This document shows positions 1 to 5,397 of a DNA stretch of 5,397 bases, piece after piece. A program made the position numbers and the translations under genes. Source of the stretch: Candidatus Latescibacterota bacterium (GTDB lineage Bacteria; Krumholzibacteriota; Krumholzibacteriia; Krumholzibacteriales; WJIX01); the NCBI GenBank assembly GCA_030643145.1, contig DAOWMJ010000147.1, positions 1-5,397 of the forward strand, read 5' to 3'. How positions within the stretch are numbered: position 1 is the stretch's first letter; each line of letters starts with the position of its first letter. The notes beneath the pieces are model-generated. The model was not told the DNA's origin, ran no database searches, and was given only the letters and a program-made list of their open reading frames with translations.

Positions 1-45
1 AAGCGCGCTTTTTTCAAGCTCCCCAATTATTTTTCCGTCAATCAT
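1..45 (-). CDS. pheS: Probable phenylalanyl-tRNA synthetase alpha subunit, N-terminal 15 codons only
   Basis: Only the start of this gene is in the window. The ATG at 45-43 shares its A with the rplT stop codon (TAATG), and the frame stays open to the window edge, reading MIDGKIIGELEKSAL. Two points suggest PheS, which charges tRNA-Phe together with PheT. First, infC-rpmI-rplT-pheS-pheT is a widely conserved gene order. Second, the segment ELEKSAL resembles the opening helix of PheS, where a Leu-Glu-x-x-Ala-Leu pattern is common. No good Shine-Dalgarno sequence precedes this ATG; the last rplT codons give only a weak AAGAAAG, so translation may depend on ribosomes finishing rplT. A GGGGAG sits inside the reading frame and could serve a later start outside the window. 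Fifteen residues cannot prove the family, so the name rests mostly on gene order. Confidence 0.55.
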   Translation of the reverse strand, partial: MIDGKIIGELEKSAL

Positions 46-398
46 TAAAGAGCTTTCTTCGCAGTTTCTACAAGTTTTTCAAAGCCTTTGCTGTCATTTA
101 TAGCAATTTCTGAGAGAATTTTTCTGTCAATCTCAATATCTGCCAGTTTAAGCCCATTAATAAACCGGCTATAGCTTAAACCGTTAATTCTCGTAGCGGC
201 GTTTATTCTTGCAATCCACAACTTTCTAAAATCCCTCTTCTTAGTTCTCCTATCCCTATAGGCGTATTGAAGCGCGTTATTAACAGATTCTTTTGCTGTT
301 CTGTATAATTTGCTTCGCCCTCCACTAAACCCTTTGGCTCTTTTAAAAATCTTCTTCTTTCTTTTGTGTGATGCAACACTATGTTTTGTCCTCGGCAT
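45..398 (-). CDS. rplT: 50S ribosomal protein L20
   Basis: Encodes a complete 117-residue L20 (family length about 118), a basic protein needed for early assembly of the large ribosomal subunit, where it binds 23S rRNA. The N-terminal half is very rich in Lys and Arg (MPRTKHSVASHKRKKK onward), as expected of the extended RNA-binding tail. The L20 signature is at about residues 54-70 (KRDFRKLWIARINAATR), followed by the globular C-terminal domain. The ATG at 398 is supported by a strong AAGGAGG at 414-408 with a 9-base spacer. The gene lies 70 bases after rpmI and its stop overlaps the next ATG by one base. In studied bacteria L20 represses its own operon by binding mRNA, and the leader before infC is the likely target here. 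No anomalies were seen; identification is secure. Confidence 0.98.
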   Translation of the reverse strand: MPRTKHSVASHKRKKKIFKRAKGFSGGRSKLYRTAKESVNNALQYAYRDRRTKKRDFRKLWIARINAATRINGLSYSRFINGLKLADIEIDRKILSEIAINDSKGFEKLVETAKKAL

Positions 399-432
399 TG
401 CTGTATGCCTCCTTCATCTGAATAATTTTTTT

Positions 433-470
433 GAGTCTGCAATCTAACAGTAACTCGCTGTAGCGTTACT
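433..470 (-). other. Two mutually exclusive hairpins in the rpmI-rplT gap
   Basis: The 70-base gap holds two overlapping inverted repeats on the transcribed strand. The first runs from the rpmI stop: AGTAAC (470-465) pairs perfectly with GTTACT (454-449), and a GC/GC pair can extend it inward past a small bulge. The second pairs GAGT (456-453) with ACTC (436-433), with CTGT/GCAG stacked inside after a two-base bulge. They share bases 456-449, so only one can form at a time. Neither is followed by a U-tract on this strand (a run of A follows the second), so they are not intrinsic terminators. They could affect mRNA stability or access to the rplT ribosome binding site. The function is unknown and the structure may be fortuitous. 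Confidence 0.35.
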
Positions 471-666
471 AAGCTTTTCCAAGTATCCTTTTAATCTTCT
501 TCACGTTTGTTTTATCAACAAGTGTAGCTTGTCGAAGATTCCTTTTTCTCTTTCTACTCTTCTTGGTAAGAATATGACTGGCAAAAGCCTTCTTTCTCTT
601 TATCTTTCCATTCTTGGTTAATTTGAATCGTTTTGCAGCTCCTCTGTTAGTTTTAATCTTCGGCAT
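469..666 (-). CDS. rpmI: 50S ribosomal protein L35
   Basis: Encodes a complete 65-residue L35, a small, very basic protein of the large ribosomal subunit. The L35 signature is at residues 4-14 (IKTNRGAAKRF). The rest is dominated by Lys and Arg, with the usual segment around residues 20-46 (GKIKRKKAFASHILTKKSRK). The frame could open at 711, but residues before MPKIKTNRG would be encoded by the end of infC and match nothing in L35. The ATG at 666 gives the standard N-terminus and has its own ribosome binding site. The first 14 bases (666-653) overlap the end of infC in another frame, which suggests translational coupling from IF3 to L35. rplT follows after 70 bases. Identification is secure. 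Confidence 0.97.
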   Translation of the reverse strand: MPKIKTNRGAAKRFKLTKNGKIKRKKAFASHILTKKSRKRKRNLRQATLVDKTNVKKIKRILGKA

Positions 667-1231
667 TTTCCTCACCTTTCCCGAATTTCTTCTTGTCTGA
701 TATTCCAACAAGAGTCATACTTAACATTCTACCCATTTTTGTAGGTGCTTTTTCAATAGTGCATATATCTGCAAATCGTTCTTTAATAAGATTGAGAATT
801 TCATAGCCAGCTTCCTGGTGCTGCATTTCCCGTCCGCGGAATCTTAAGGTAAATTTTACCTTATCCCCTTTAGCGAAAAATTTCTCAGCATTCCTCATTT
901 TAAATTCAATATCATGTTTCTCTATTTTTGTACTCAATTTTATCTCTTTTAAATGCGTAATATGCTGTTTCTTTTTAGCTTTATGAGCATTTTTACTCTG
1001 TTCGTATTTATATTTCCCGTAATCAATTATTTTGCAAACGGGTGGCTTTGCGTTTGGAGAGATCTCAATAAGATCCATTCCACGTTCCTGGGCTAAATGC
1101 AGGGCCTCCTCATTAGACATTACCCCGATTTGTTCACCTTCTTCATCAACCACTCTTAGTTCCGGAATCTTAATCATTTCATTTACCCTTATACGATCGT
1201 TCCGTCCGAATTTTTTGTTGCCTTTGATCAT
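653..1231 (-). CDS. infC: Translation initiation factor IF-3
   Basis: Encodes IF3, which binds the 30S subunit, keeps it from joining 50S too early, and checks the start codon and initiator tRNA. The product is 192 residues from the ATG at 1231. The N-domain covers about residues 12-78 (RIRVNEMIKIPELRVVDEEGEQ), with the family signature KIIDYGKYKYE at 67-77. A Lys-rich linker follows at about 78-92, then the RNA-binding C-domain to about residue 178 (IKLSTKIEKHD, FRGREMQH) and a charged tail. The start is ambiguous. The Shine-Dalgarno sequence abuts the ATG, and the next codon is ATC followed by AAA GGC, which resembles the E. coli infC start (ATT AAA GGC). The real start may therefore be the ATC at 1228. 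The preceding leader and terminator point to control by L20. The 3' end overlaps rpmI by 14 bases. The family call is secure. Confidence 0.97.
   Translation of the reverse strand: MIKGNKKFGRNDRIRVNEMIKIPELRVVDEEGEQIGVMSNEEALHLAQERGMDLIEISPNAKPPVCKIIDYGKYKYEQSKNAHKAKKKQHITHLKEIKLSTKIEKHDIEFKMRNAEKFFAKGDKVKFTLRFRGREMQHQEAGYEILNLIKERFADICTIEKAPTKMGRMLSMTLVGISDKKKFGKGEENAED
670..679 (-). promoter_or_regulatory. rpmI ribosome binding site inside infC
   Basis: The transcribed strand reads AAAGGTGAGG directly before AAAATG. AGGTGA (677-672) matches the extended anti-Shine-Dalgarno complement and ends five bases before the ATG at 666. These bases also encode Lys-Gly-Glu-Glu near the C-terminus of IF3. 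The site supports 666, rather than 711, as the rpmI start. Confidence 0.75.
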
Positions 1232-1240
1232 TCACCTCCT
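1232..1240 (-). promoter_or_regulatory. infC Shine-Dalgarno, unusually close to the ATG
   Basis: AGGAGGTGA is a nine-base complement of the usual 16S rRNA 3' end and directly touches the ATG at 1231. GGAGG ends only three bases before that ATG but six bases before the ATC at 1228, the more usual spacing. This bears on which codon starts infC. The site begins one base after the terminator U-tract, so read-through is needed for it to be transcribed. Confidence 0.85.
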
Positions 1241-1241
1241 G

Positions 1242-1272
1242 AAAAAAAGGGCGGGTAGTTATTCCACCCGCC
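1242..1272 (-). terminator. Strong intrinsic terminator upstream of infC (attenuator)
   Basis: On the transcribed strand GGCGGGTGG (1272-1264) pairs with CTACCCGCC (1258-1250) to form a nine-pair, mostly GC stem with one G-U pair and the five-base loop AATAA. One C and then seven T residues (1248-1242) follow. This is a textbook Rho-independent terminator. It lies after thrS but only one base before the infC ribosome binding site, so it can both end thrS transcripts and act as an attenuator for infC-rpmI-rplT. Its placement at the end of a structured leader favours the attenuator role. Confidence 0.9.
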
Positions 1273-1372
1273 AAACTAAATCCAGCATTTGATGAAACCC
1301 TACCAGTTCATTTAAGACCGCAAGGTGAGAGGTATTAACCTCTACTTCAATCCTTGTTTTTCTGTTACTTAT

Positions 1373-1401
1373 AATCTAATCTTTCTTATCGATCTCGTCA
1401 A
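1373..1401 (-). promoter_or_regulatory. Candidate sigma-70 type promoter for infC-rpmI-rplT
   Basis: TTGACG at 1401-1396 (five of six to the -35 consensus) is followed by a 17-base spacer and TAGATT at 1378-1373 (four of six to the -10 consensus). The -10 element overlaps the thrS stop codon. Transcription would begin near 1366, just where the structured leader starts. Promoters can be matched by chance in AT-rich DNA, but the spacing and position strengthen this one. Confidence 0.5.
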
Positions 1402-3298
1402 CAAGATCGTGAATTAAATCGTCTAATTTTTTTGTTCCTTCCAACCCCGTAGCCTTTGATCTGACGTTTACATCTCCATTTTCCATTTCCCGGTCACCAA
1501 CAACAATCATATATGGAATTTTCTCCAATTCAGCTTCCCGTATTCGATACCCGAGCTTTTCTCTTCTCAAATCGGTCTCAACCCTTATCCCGTTCTCCCT
1601 TATTTTTTCAGCACACCGGATAGCGTAATCATTATGATCAATTCCAACAGGTAATATTTTAACCTGTACCGGTGAGAGCCATAACGGAAATTCACCGGCG
1701 TAGTGTTCAATTAATGTCCCTACGAATCGTTCTATAGAGCCAAGAAGGGCTCTATGTACCATATAAACAAATTTCTTTTCGTTGTTTTCATTAACATATT
1801 TAACATCAAATCTTCTTGGAAGATTAAAATCAAATTGTATCGTAGTAGCTTGCCAACCACGGCCGAGAGCGTCAATAAGCTTCAAGTCAATTTTCGGCCC
1901 ATAAAAAACAGCCTCTCCTGGAATCTGTTTGAAAGGGATATCTCTTTTCTTCACAGCTTCAAGGAGAGCATTTTCAGCCTTTTCCCATTCCTCTTTTGAA
2001 CCCGCGTATTGATCCATTTTTTCAGGATCATGCAAACTTAATTCTACTTCATAATCTTTGAACCCGAATGTAGTAAGAAGCTTGTGCGCCAAGTTAAAGC
2101 AATTATCAATTTCTTCGTTCAACTGCTCAGGCGTACAGAATATATGAGCATCATCCTGGGTAAATCCTCTAACCCTGAGCAGGCCGTGCAAAGTTCCAGA
2201 GCGTTCATTTCTGTATACGGTGCCGAGCTCGGCATAACGAACCGGCAAATCTCTATAACTGTGAAGCTTATTTTTGTACATAAGGATATGTCCCGGGCAG
2301 TTCATCGGTTTTAATACGTATTCCTGTTCCTCGTCAGTATTGATAATATACATGTTCTCCCTGTAATAATCATAATGCCCGGATTTCTTCCAGAGATCAC
2401 TCTTAGCTATGTGAGGGGTAGTAATCATCTGATATCCGTCTTTTCTGTGCTCTTCTTTCCAGTAACCCTCGATAGCTTCACGAAGTATATACCCCTTTGG
2501 ATACCAGAAGACAAGTCCCGCCCCAGCTTCTTCAATAATATCAAAAAGTTCCAATTGCGGCCCTAGTTTTCTATGATCTCGCCTCTTCGCTTCTTCCATT
2601 TTTATGATATGATCGTCAAGTAACGATTTTTTTAAAAAGGCGGTACCATATACCCTTTGAAGCATTTCCCTTTTCTCGTCTCCGCGCCAGTAAGCTCCGG
2701 CAATCGACAAAAGTTTAAAGATTTTTACAAGCTTAATATCAGGAACATGTGGCCCGGCACACAGATCAACAAAAGAGCCCAGTTTATAAATCGTGACCGT
2801 ATCAGTGTCAAGGTCTTCAATAAGTTCAACTTTGAATGGCTGGTTTTGATCCTTGAAGAGTTTTATTGCCTGCTTGCTTGATATTTCCTCGCGGGTGAAT
2901 TCAAGCCCTTCCTGCCGTAAATCATTCATTTTTTTTTCAATCTTTTCCAGATCATCCGCGGAAAAAGGCAAATCAAAGAAAAAATCATAATAAAACCCGT
3001 CTTCTATCGCGGGCCCTATTCCAAACTGAACATCTTCGCGTAATTGCATGACCGCTAGGGCCATCAAATGGGAAGCGCTATGTCGAATTATTTCAAGTGA
3101 TTCTTCATCTTCAGTGGTCAATATACTGAGTTTTCCGCCAGATTTTATTTCTTCCCGCAAATCATAGATTCTACCATCCACCTTCGCTGCTACTGCTTTT
3201 TTTTGCACGCTCCGGGGCAAACCCTCAAGAATATCGATAAAGGTGTCGCCCTTGTCGATCTTTCTGCTCGCTCCGTCCGGAAAGATTAATTTACTCAT
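1376..3298 (-). CDS. thrS: Threonyl-tRNA synthetase
   Basis: Encodes a full-length 640-residue class II ThrRS (E. coli 642), which charges tRNA-Thr and clears mischarged Ser-tRNA-Thr. An N-terminal TGS domain covers about residues 1-62. The editing domain follows, with HSASH giving His73 and His77, and Cys180 and His184 in VDLCAGPH. The catalytic core spans about 245-535, with zinc ligands Cys334 (MNCPGH), His385 (DDAHIF) and His515 (MVHRALLG), and the motif 2 Arg363 in VYRNERSGT. The anticodon-binding domain is about 540-640 (VKILPVG, then LRREKLGYRIREAE). All key residues are present. The frame is open further upstream to 3361, but that part would translate the tRNA gene, so the ATG at 3298, giving MSKLIFPDG, is the start. 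No T-box or long 5' leader fits before it, because the tRNA ends 23 bases upstream. Confidence 0.98.
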   Translation of the reverse strand: MSKLIFPDGASRKIDKGDTFIDILEGLPRSVQKKAVAAKVDGRIYDLREEIKSGGKLSILTTEDEESLEIIRHSASHLMALAVMQLREDVQFGIGPAIEDGFYYDFFFDLPFSADDLEKIEKKMNDLRQEGLEFTREEISSKQAIKLFKDQNQPFKVELIEDLDTDTVTIYKLGSFVDLCAGPHVPDIKLVKIFKLLSIAGAYWRGDEKREMLQRVYGTAFLKKSLLDDHIIKMEEAKRRDHRKLGPQLELFDIIEEAGAGLVFWYPKGYILREAIEGYWKEEHRKDGYQMITTPHIAKSDLWKKSGHYDYYRENMYIINTDEEQEYVLKPMNCPGHILMYKNKLHSYRDLPVRYAELGTVYRNERSGTLHGLLRVRGFTQDDAHIFCTPEQLNEEIDNCFNLAHKLLTTFGFKDYEVELSLHDPEKMDQYAGSKEEWEKAENALLEAVKKRDIPFKQIPGEAVFYGPKIDLKLIDALGRGWQATTIQFDFNLPRRFDVKYVNENNEKKFVYMVHRALLGSIERFVGTLIEHYAGEFPLWLSPVQVKILPVGIDHNDYAIRCAEKIRENGIRVETDLRREKLGYRIREAELEKIPYMIVVGDREMENGDVNVRSKATGLEGTKKLDDLIHDLVDEIDKKD

Positions 3299-3307
3299 AA
3301 CGTGCTG

Positions 3308-3311
3308 CTCC
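3308..3311 (-). promoter_or_regulatory. thrS ribosome binding site
   Basis: GGAG with a nine-base spacer (CAGCACGTT) precedes the ATG at 3298. It is modest in strength and supports the 3298 start over any start inside the tRNA. It lies within the 23 bases left after removal of the tRNA from a joint transcript. Confidence 0.55.
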
Positions 3312-3321
3312 GCCAAAATAA

Positions 3322-3398
3322 TGGTGGGCGATACTGGAATTGAACCAGTGACCCCCTGCATGTCAAGCAGGTACTCTAACCATCTGAGCTAATCGCCC
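3322..3398 (-). tRNA. tRNA-Val (anticodon GAC)
   Basis: A 77-base cloverleaf including an encoded CCA. The acceptor stem GGGCGAT/ATCGCCC is seven perfect pairs. The D arm is GCTC/GAGT with loop AGATGGTTA. The anticodon stem CCTGC/GCAGG closes the loop TTGACAT, placing GAC at positions 34-36 after U33, which reads the Val codons GUC and GUU. The variable loop has five bases, and the T arm ACTGG/CCAGT has loop TTCAATT. The discriminator base is A, as usual for Val. The gene lies between dnaK and thrS on the same strand, 23 bases before the thrS start, so it is probably cotranscribed with thrS and cut out by tRNA-processing RNases. Confidence 0.96.
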
Positions 3399-3411
3399 GC
3401 CAATTCGATTA

Positions 3412-3440
3412 AATTTACATAAAACATTTAAAAAGGGCAA
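3412..3440 (-). promoter_or_regulatory. Possible promoter for tRNA-Val and thrS
   Basis: TTGCCC (3440-3435) and TAAATT (3417-3412) are 17 bases apart, each matching four of six consensus positions. Initiation near 3405 would give a very short 5' extension on the tRNA. The match is weak and the gap is AT-rich, so chance is a real alternative; transcription from dnaK could also continue into the tRNA. Confidence 0.3.
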
Positions 3441-3455
3441 CTTAAATCTTTTAAG
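3441..3455 (-). repeat. Small AT-rich palindrome after dnaK
   Basis: CTTAAA, loop AGA, TTTAAG forms six pairs starting three bases after the dnaK stop. It is followed by TTGCCC and then TTTTT. The stem is almost all A-U, so it would be a poor terminator, and no stronger one is present before the tRNA. It may slow decay or weakly terminate dnaK mRNA. Confidence 0.3.
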
Positions 3456-3457
3456 AA

Positions 3458-5383
3458 TTATTTCTTCTCATCTTCTTCAATAACTTCAAATTCCGCGTCC
3501 ACTACTTCCTCATCATTCTTCTTGCCGGTTGAAGCCTTGGCGTCTTTATCCGAGGCGGAACCAGCTTGCTGCTGTTCCTGATCAGCGGAACTCTGCTGAT
3601 ACATTTGCTGGGCCGCCTTCTGCCAGACCTGATTATGGTTCTCAATTGCCTTTTTTATTCTTTCTTTATCATCGGTTTTACTTGCTTCTTTCAATTCTTC
3701 CAGGACTTTCCGGATCTCGTCGAAATCATCGGAAGGAATTTTATCCTTATATTCTTCCAGCTGTTTTTCAGTCTGAAAACTCATTTGATCCGCCTGGTTT
3801 TTCAAATCGATAATTTCTCTCTTTTCCTTGTCTTCTTCCGCGTGCTCCTCAGCTTCTTTCACCATCTTTTCAATCTCATCATCAGATAATCCGCTTGAGG
3901 CCTGAATTATTATCTTTTGTTCCTTACTGGTCGCCTTGTCTTTCGCAGACACATTCAGGATACCGTTGGCGTCAATATCAAAAGTTACTTCTATTTGCGG
4001 AATACCTCTTGGCGCGGGAGGCAAACCGGCAAGCTGGAATCTCCCAATAGATTTATTGGTTGATGCCATTTCCCTCTCTCCCTGCAAAACATGAATATCA
4101 ACAGTTGTTTGATTATCAGCCGCGGTTGAGAAGACTTCGCTCTTCTTTGTTGGAATTGTAGTATTCTTGTCGATCAACCTGGTCATAACACCGCCGAGTG
4201 TCTCAATACCGAGAGAAAGAGGAGTTACATCCAGTAGAAGAACATCATGAACATCACCAGCGAGAACGCCCCCCTGAATAGCGGCGCCGAGGGCGACAAC
4301 CTCATCCGGATTTACACCCTGATGAGGGTCCCTTCCAAAAATCTCTTTCACTTTGTCCTGAACGGCGGGAATTCTTGTTGTGCCGCCAACCAGAATAACA
4401 TCATCGAGATCAGATGTTTTAATTCCGGCGTCCTTCATCGCGCTCTTGCATGGCCCAACAGTTCTTTCTATAAGATCCTCTGTTAAACTCACAAATTTAG
4501 CCCTTGTCATCTTTGTATTTAAATGCTTCGGACCATTAGAATCCGCGGTAATAAAGGGTAAATTGATTTCCGTCTGTGGAACGGTTGACAGCTCGCACTT
4601 CGCTTTTTCAGCGGCTTCCCTTAACCTTTGAAGAGCCATTGGATCCTTAGAAAGGTCTATCCCCTGCTCTTTCTTAAACTCAGCAACTAGCCAGTCAATC
4701 ACCCTCTTGTCAAAATCATCACCGCCCAGATGAGTGTCGCCGCTTGTTGCCTTAACCTCAAAAACACTTTCACCAAGCTCAAGGATCGAAACATCAAAGG
4801 TGCCTCCGCCAAGATCATAAACGGCGATCGTCTTTTCTTCATCCTTATTAAGCCCATAAGCGAGGGAAGCGGCGGTCGGTTCATTTATAATTCTCTCTAC
4901 CTTGAGCCCCGCTATTTTACCAGCGTCCTTTGTTGCCTGTCTCTGACTGTCGTTGAAATAAGCCGGGACAGTTATAACAGCTCTTTCTACCTTCGTGCCA
5001 AGGTGCTTCTCGGCTGCTTCCTTCAAATATTTCAAAACCATTGCTGACAATTCCGAAGGAGAGTACTTTTTTCCTTCCACTTCAACTCTTAGATCACCCT
5101 TGTCTCCCTTGATTACCTTATAGGAAACTTCCGAAAGTTCATTTTTAACCTCTGAATGTTTCCGTCCCATAAACCGCTTGATAGAATATACTGTATTTTC
5201 AGGATTCGTAACGCCTTGCCTCTTGGCAAGTGTTCCGACAAGCCTCTCGCCATCTTTAAATCCAATAACTGACGGTGAGGTTCTCCCACCTTCAGGATTG
5301 GTAATAATTACAGGCTCGCCGCCTTCCATAACTGAAACACACGAATTTGTTGTACCAAGATCTATTCCTATAACCTTCCCCAT
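3458..5383 (-). CDS. dnaK: Molecular chaperone DnaK (Hsp70)
   Basis: Encodes a complete 641-residue cytoplasmic Hsp70, which uses ATP to bind and release unfolded protein segments with DnaJ and GrpE. The nucleotide-binding domain spans about residues 1-380, with phosphate loop IDLGTTNS (7-14), the second phosphate motif DLGGGTFDVS (190-199, Thr195 matching E. coli Thr199), and VGGTTRIP (332-339). The conserved linker VLLLDVTPLSLGIET is at 381-395. The substrate-binding beta domain runs to about 500, then a helical lid rich in Glu and Lys, a Gln-rich flexible tail, and the usual acidic C-terminal motif EEVVDAEFEV. The insert near 72-98 marks a diderm-type DnaK. The ATG at 5383 has GGAGG (5394-5390) with a six-base spacer. 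grpE and dnaJ are not downstream. Only 14 bases upstream are visible, so heat-shock control sites cannot be judged. Confidence 0.99.
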   Translation of the reverse strand: MGKVIGIDLGTTNSCVSVMEGGEPVIITNPEGGRTSPSVIGFKDGERLVGTLAKRQGVTNPENTVYSIKRFMGRKHSEVKNELSEVSYKVIKGDKGDLRVEVEGKKYSPSELSAMVLKYLKEAAEKHLGTKVERAVITVPAYFNDSQRQATKDAGKIAGLKVERIINEPTAASLAYGLNKDEEKTIAVYDLGGGTFDVSILELGESVFEVKATSGDTHLGGDDFDKRVIDWLVAEFKKEQGIDLSKDPMALQRLREAAEKAKCELSTVPQTEINLPFITADSNGPKHLNTKMTRAKFVSLTEDLIERTVGPCKSAMKDAGIKTSDLDDVILVGGTTRIPAVQDKVKEIFGRDPHQGVNPDEVVALGAAIQGGVLAGDVHDVLLLDVTPLSLGIETLGGVMTRLIDKNTTIPTKKSEVFSTAADNQTTVDIHVLQGEREMASTNKSIGRFQLAGLPPAPRGIPQIEVTFDIDANGILNVSAKDKATSKEQKIIIQASSGLSDDEIEKMVKEAEEHAEEDKEKREIIDLKNQADQMSFQTEKQLEEYKDKIPSDDFDEIRKVLEELKEASKTDDKERIKKAIENHNQVWQKAAQQMYQQSSADQEQQQAGSASDKDAKASTGKKNDEEVVDAEFEVIEEDEKK

Positions 5384-5397
5384 TTTATACCTCCACT

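Larger units (their letters stand above)
1232..1366 (-). promoter_or_regulatory. Candidate ribosomal protein L20 leader (infC operon attenuation leader)
   Basis: About 135 bases of non-coding RNA precede infC. Seen in sequence: an outer stem CAAGG (1356-1352) with CCTTG (1325-1321), enclosing an asymmetric internal loop and a perfect inner hairpin AGAGGT (1343-1338), loop TAAT, ACCTCT (1333-1328). Next comes a stretch of about 45 bases with little obvious strong pairing, then the terminator at 1272-1242. Known: in Bacillus subtilis the infC-rpmI-rplT operon is controlled by L20, which binds a leader that mimics its 23S rRNA site and promotes premature termination. Position, length, the CTCTCACCTTG segment after the inner hairpin, and the final terminator fit that class. 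I could not run a covariance search, and I found no strong antiterminator (CACCT with GGGTG is the best, five pairs including a wobble). Confidence 0.7.

Noticed and set aside
203..442. 79-codon open frame on the minus strand overlapping rplT
   Set aside because: Out-of-frame shadow of rplT and its 5' region; no family resemblance, while rplT itself is certain.
667..711. Upstream extension of rpmI to an ATG at 711
   Set aside because: It is the end of infC read in another frame; L35 begins MPKIKTNRG at 666, with its own binding site.
1032..1292. 86-codon open frame on the plus strand opposite infC
   Set aside because: Antisense shadow of infC with no recognisable product and no good binding site.
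3299..3361. Upstream extension of thrS to an ATG at 3361
   Set aside because: The extra 21 residues (MQGVTGSIPVSP onward) are a translation of the tRNA-Val 3' half; the ThrRS N-terminus begins at 3298.
3299..3457. T-box riboswitch controlling thrS
   Set aside because: The tRNA gene ends 23 bases before thrS, and neither the gap before nor after it has room for T-box stems or shows the conserved T-box sequence.
3591..3760. Gln-rich and charged DnaK tail as a possible anomaly
   Set aside because: Low-complexity, Gln- and Ala-rich tails before the acidic end motif are normal for bacterial DnaK.
3529..3889. Two long plus-strand frames rich in Phe and Leu opposite the dnaK 3' end
   Set aside because: The hydrophobic look arises from the complement of Glu- and Lys-rich codons in the DnaK lid; not membrane protein genes.
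4730..5047. 105-codon plus-strand frame opposite the DnaK nucleotide-binding domain
   Set aside because: Antisense shadow of a strongly conserved coding region; no independent evidence of a gene.

Overview
This is an ordinary housekeeping stretch of a bacterial chromosome, with every gene on the minus strand. In transcription order (right to left) it holds dnaK, a tRNA-Val(GAC) gene, thrS, infC, rpmI, rplT and the first codons of a gene that is probably pheS. No mobile element, CRISPR array, phage gene, plus-strand gene or gene of unknown family was seen, and no stretch over 300 bases lacks a gene. I found no undescribed system. The interest lies in the RNA-level control of the translation genes.

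Organism: base composition is moderately AT-rich by eye (around 40 % GC). DnaK carries the insert of roughly two dozen residues near residues 72-98 that is typical of diderm Hsp70 and absent from Bacillus-type DnaK, so the source is probably a diderm. The overall look of DnaK and ThrRS would suit a little-cultured lineage, perhaps related to the FCB group, but that is only an impression. The tRNA gene encodes its own CCA end.

Layout: dnaK (5383-3458) is complete, with only 14 bases of its 5' flank visible. About 60 AT-rich bases with a possible promoter separate it from tRNA-Val (3398-3322). The CCA end of the tRNA lies 23 bases before the thrS start (3298). thrS ends at 1376. The gap of about 145 bases between thrS and infC holds a likely promoter overlapping the thrS stop, a structured leader, and a strong intrinsic terminator placed just before the infC ribosome binding site. 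This is the layout of a ribosomal-protein L20 attenuation leader. infC, rpmI and rplT follow tightly: infC overlaps rpmI by 14 bases, and the rplT stop shares a base with the next ATG.

How the genes work together: thrS-infC-rpmI-rplT-pheS is a classic conserved translation cluster (ThrRS, IF3, L35, L20, PheRS). The likely circuit is that excess L20 binds the infC leader and favours termination, lowering IF3, L35 and L20 together. thrS appears to be transcribed separately, probably together with the tRNA.
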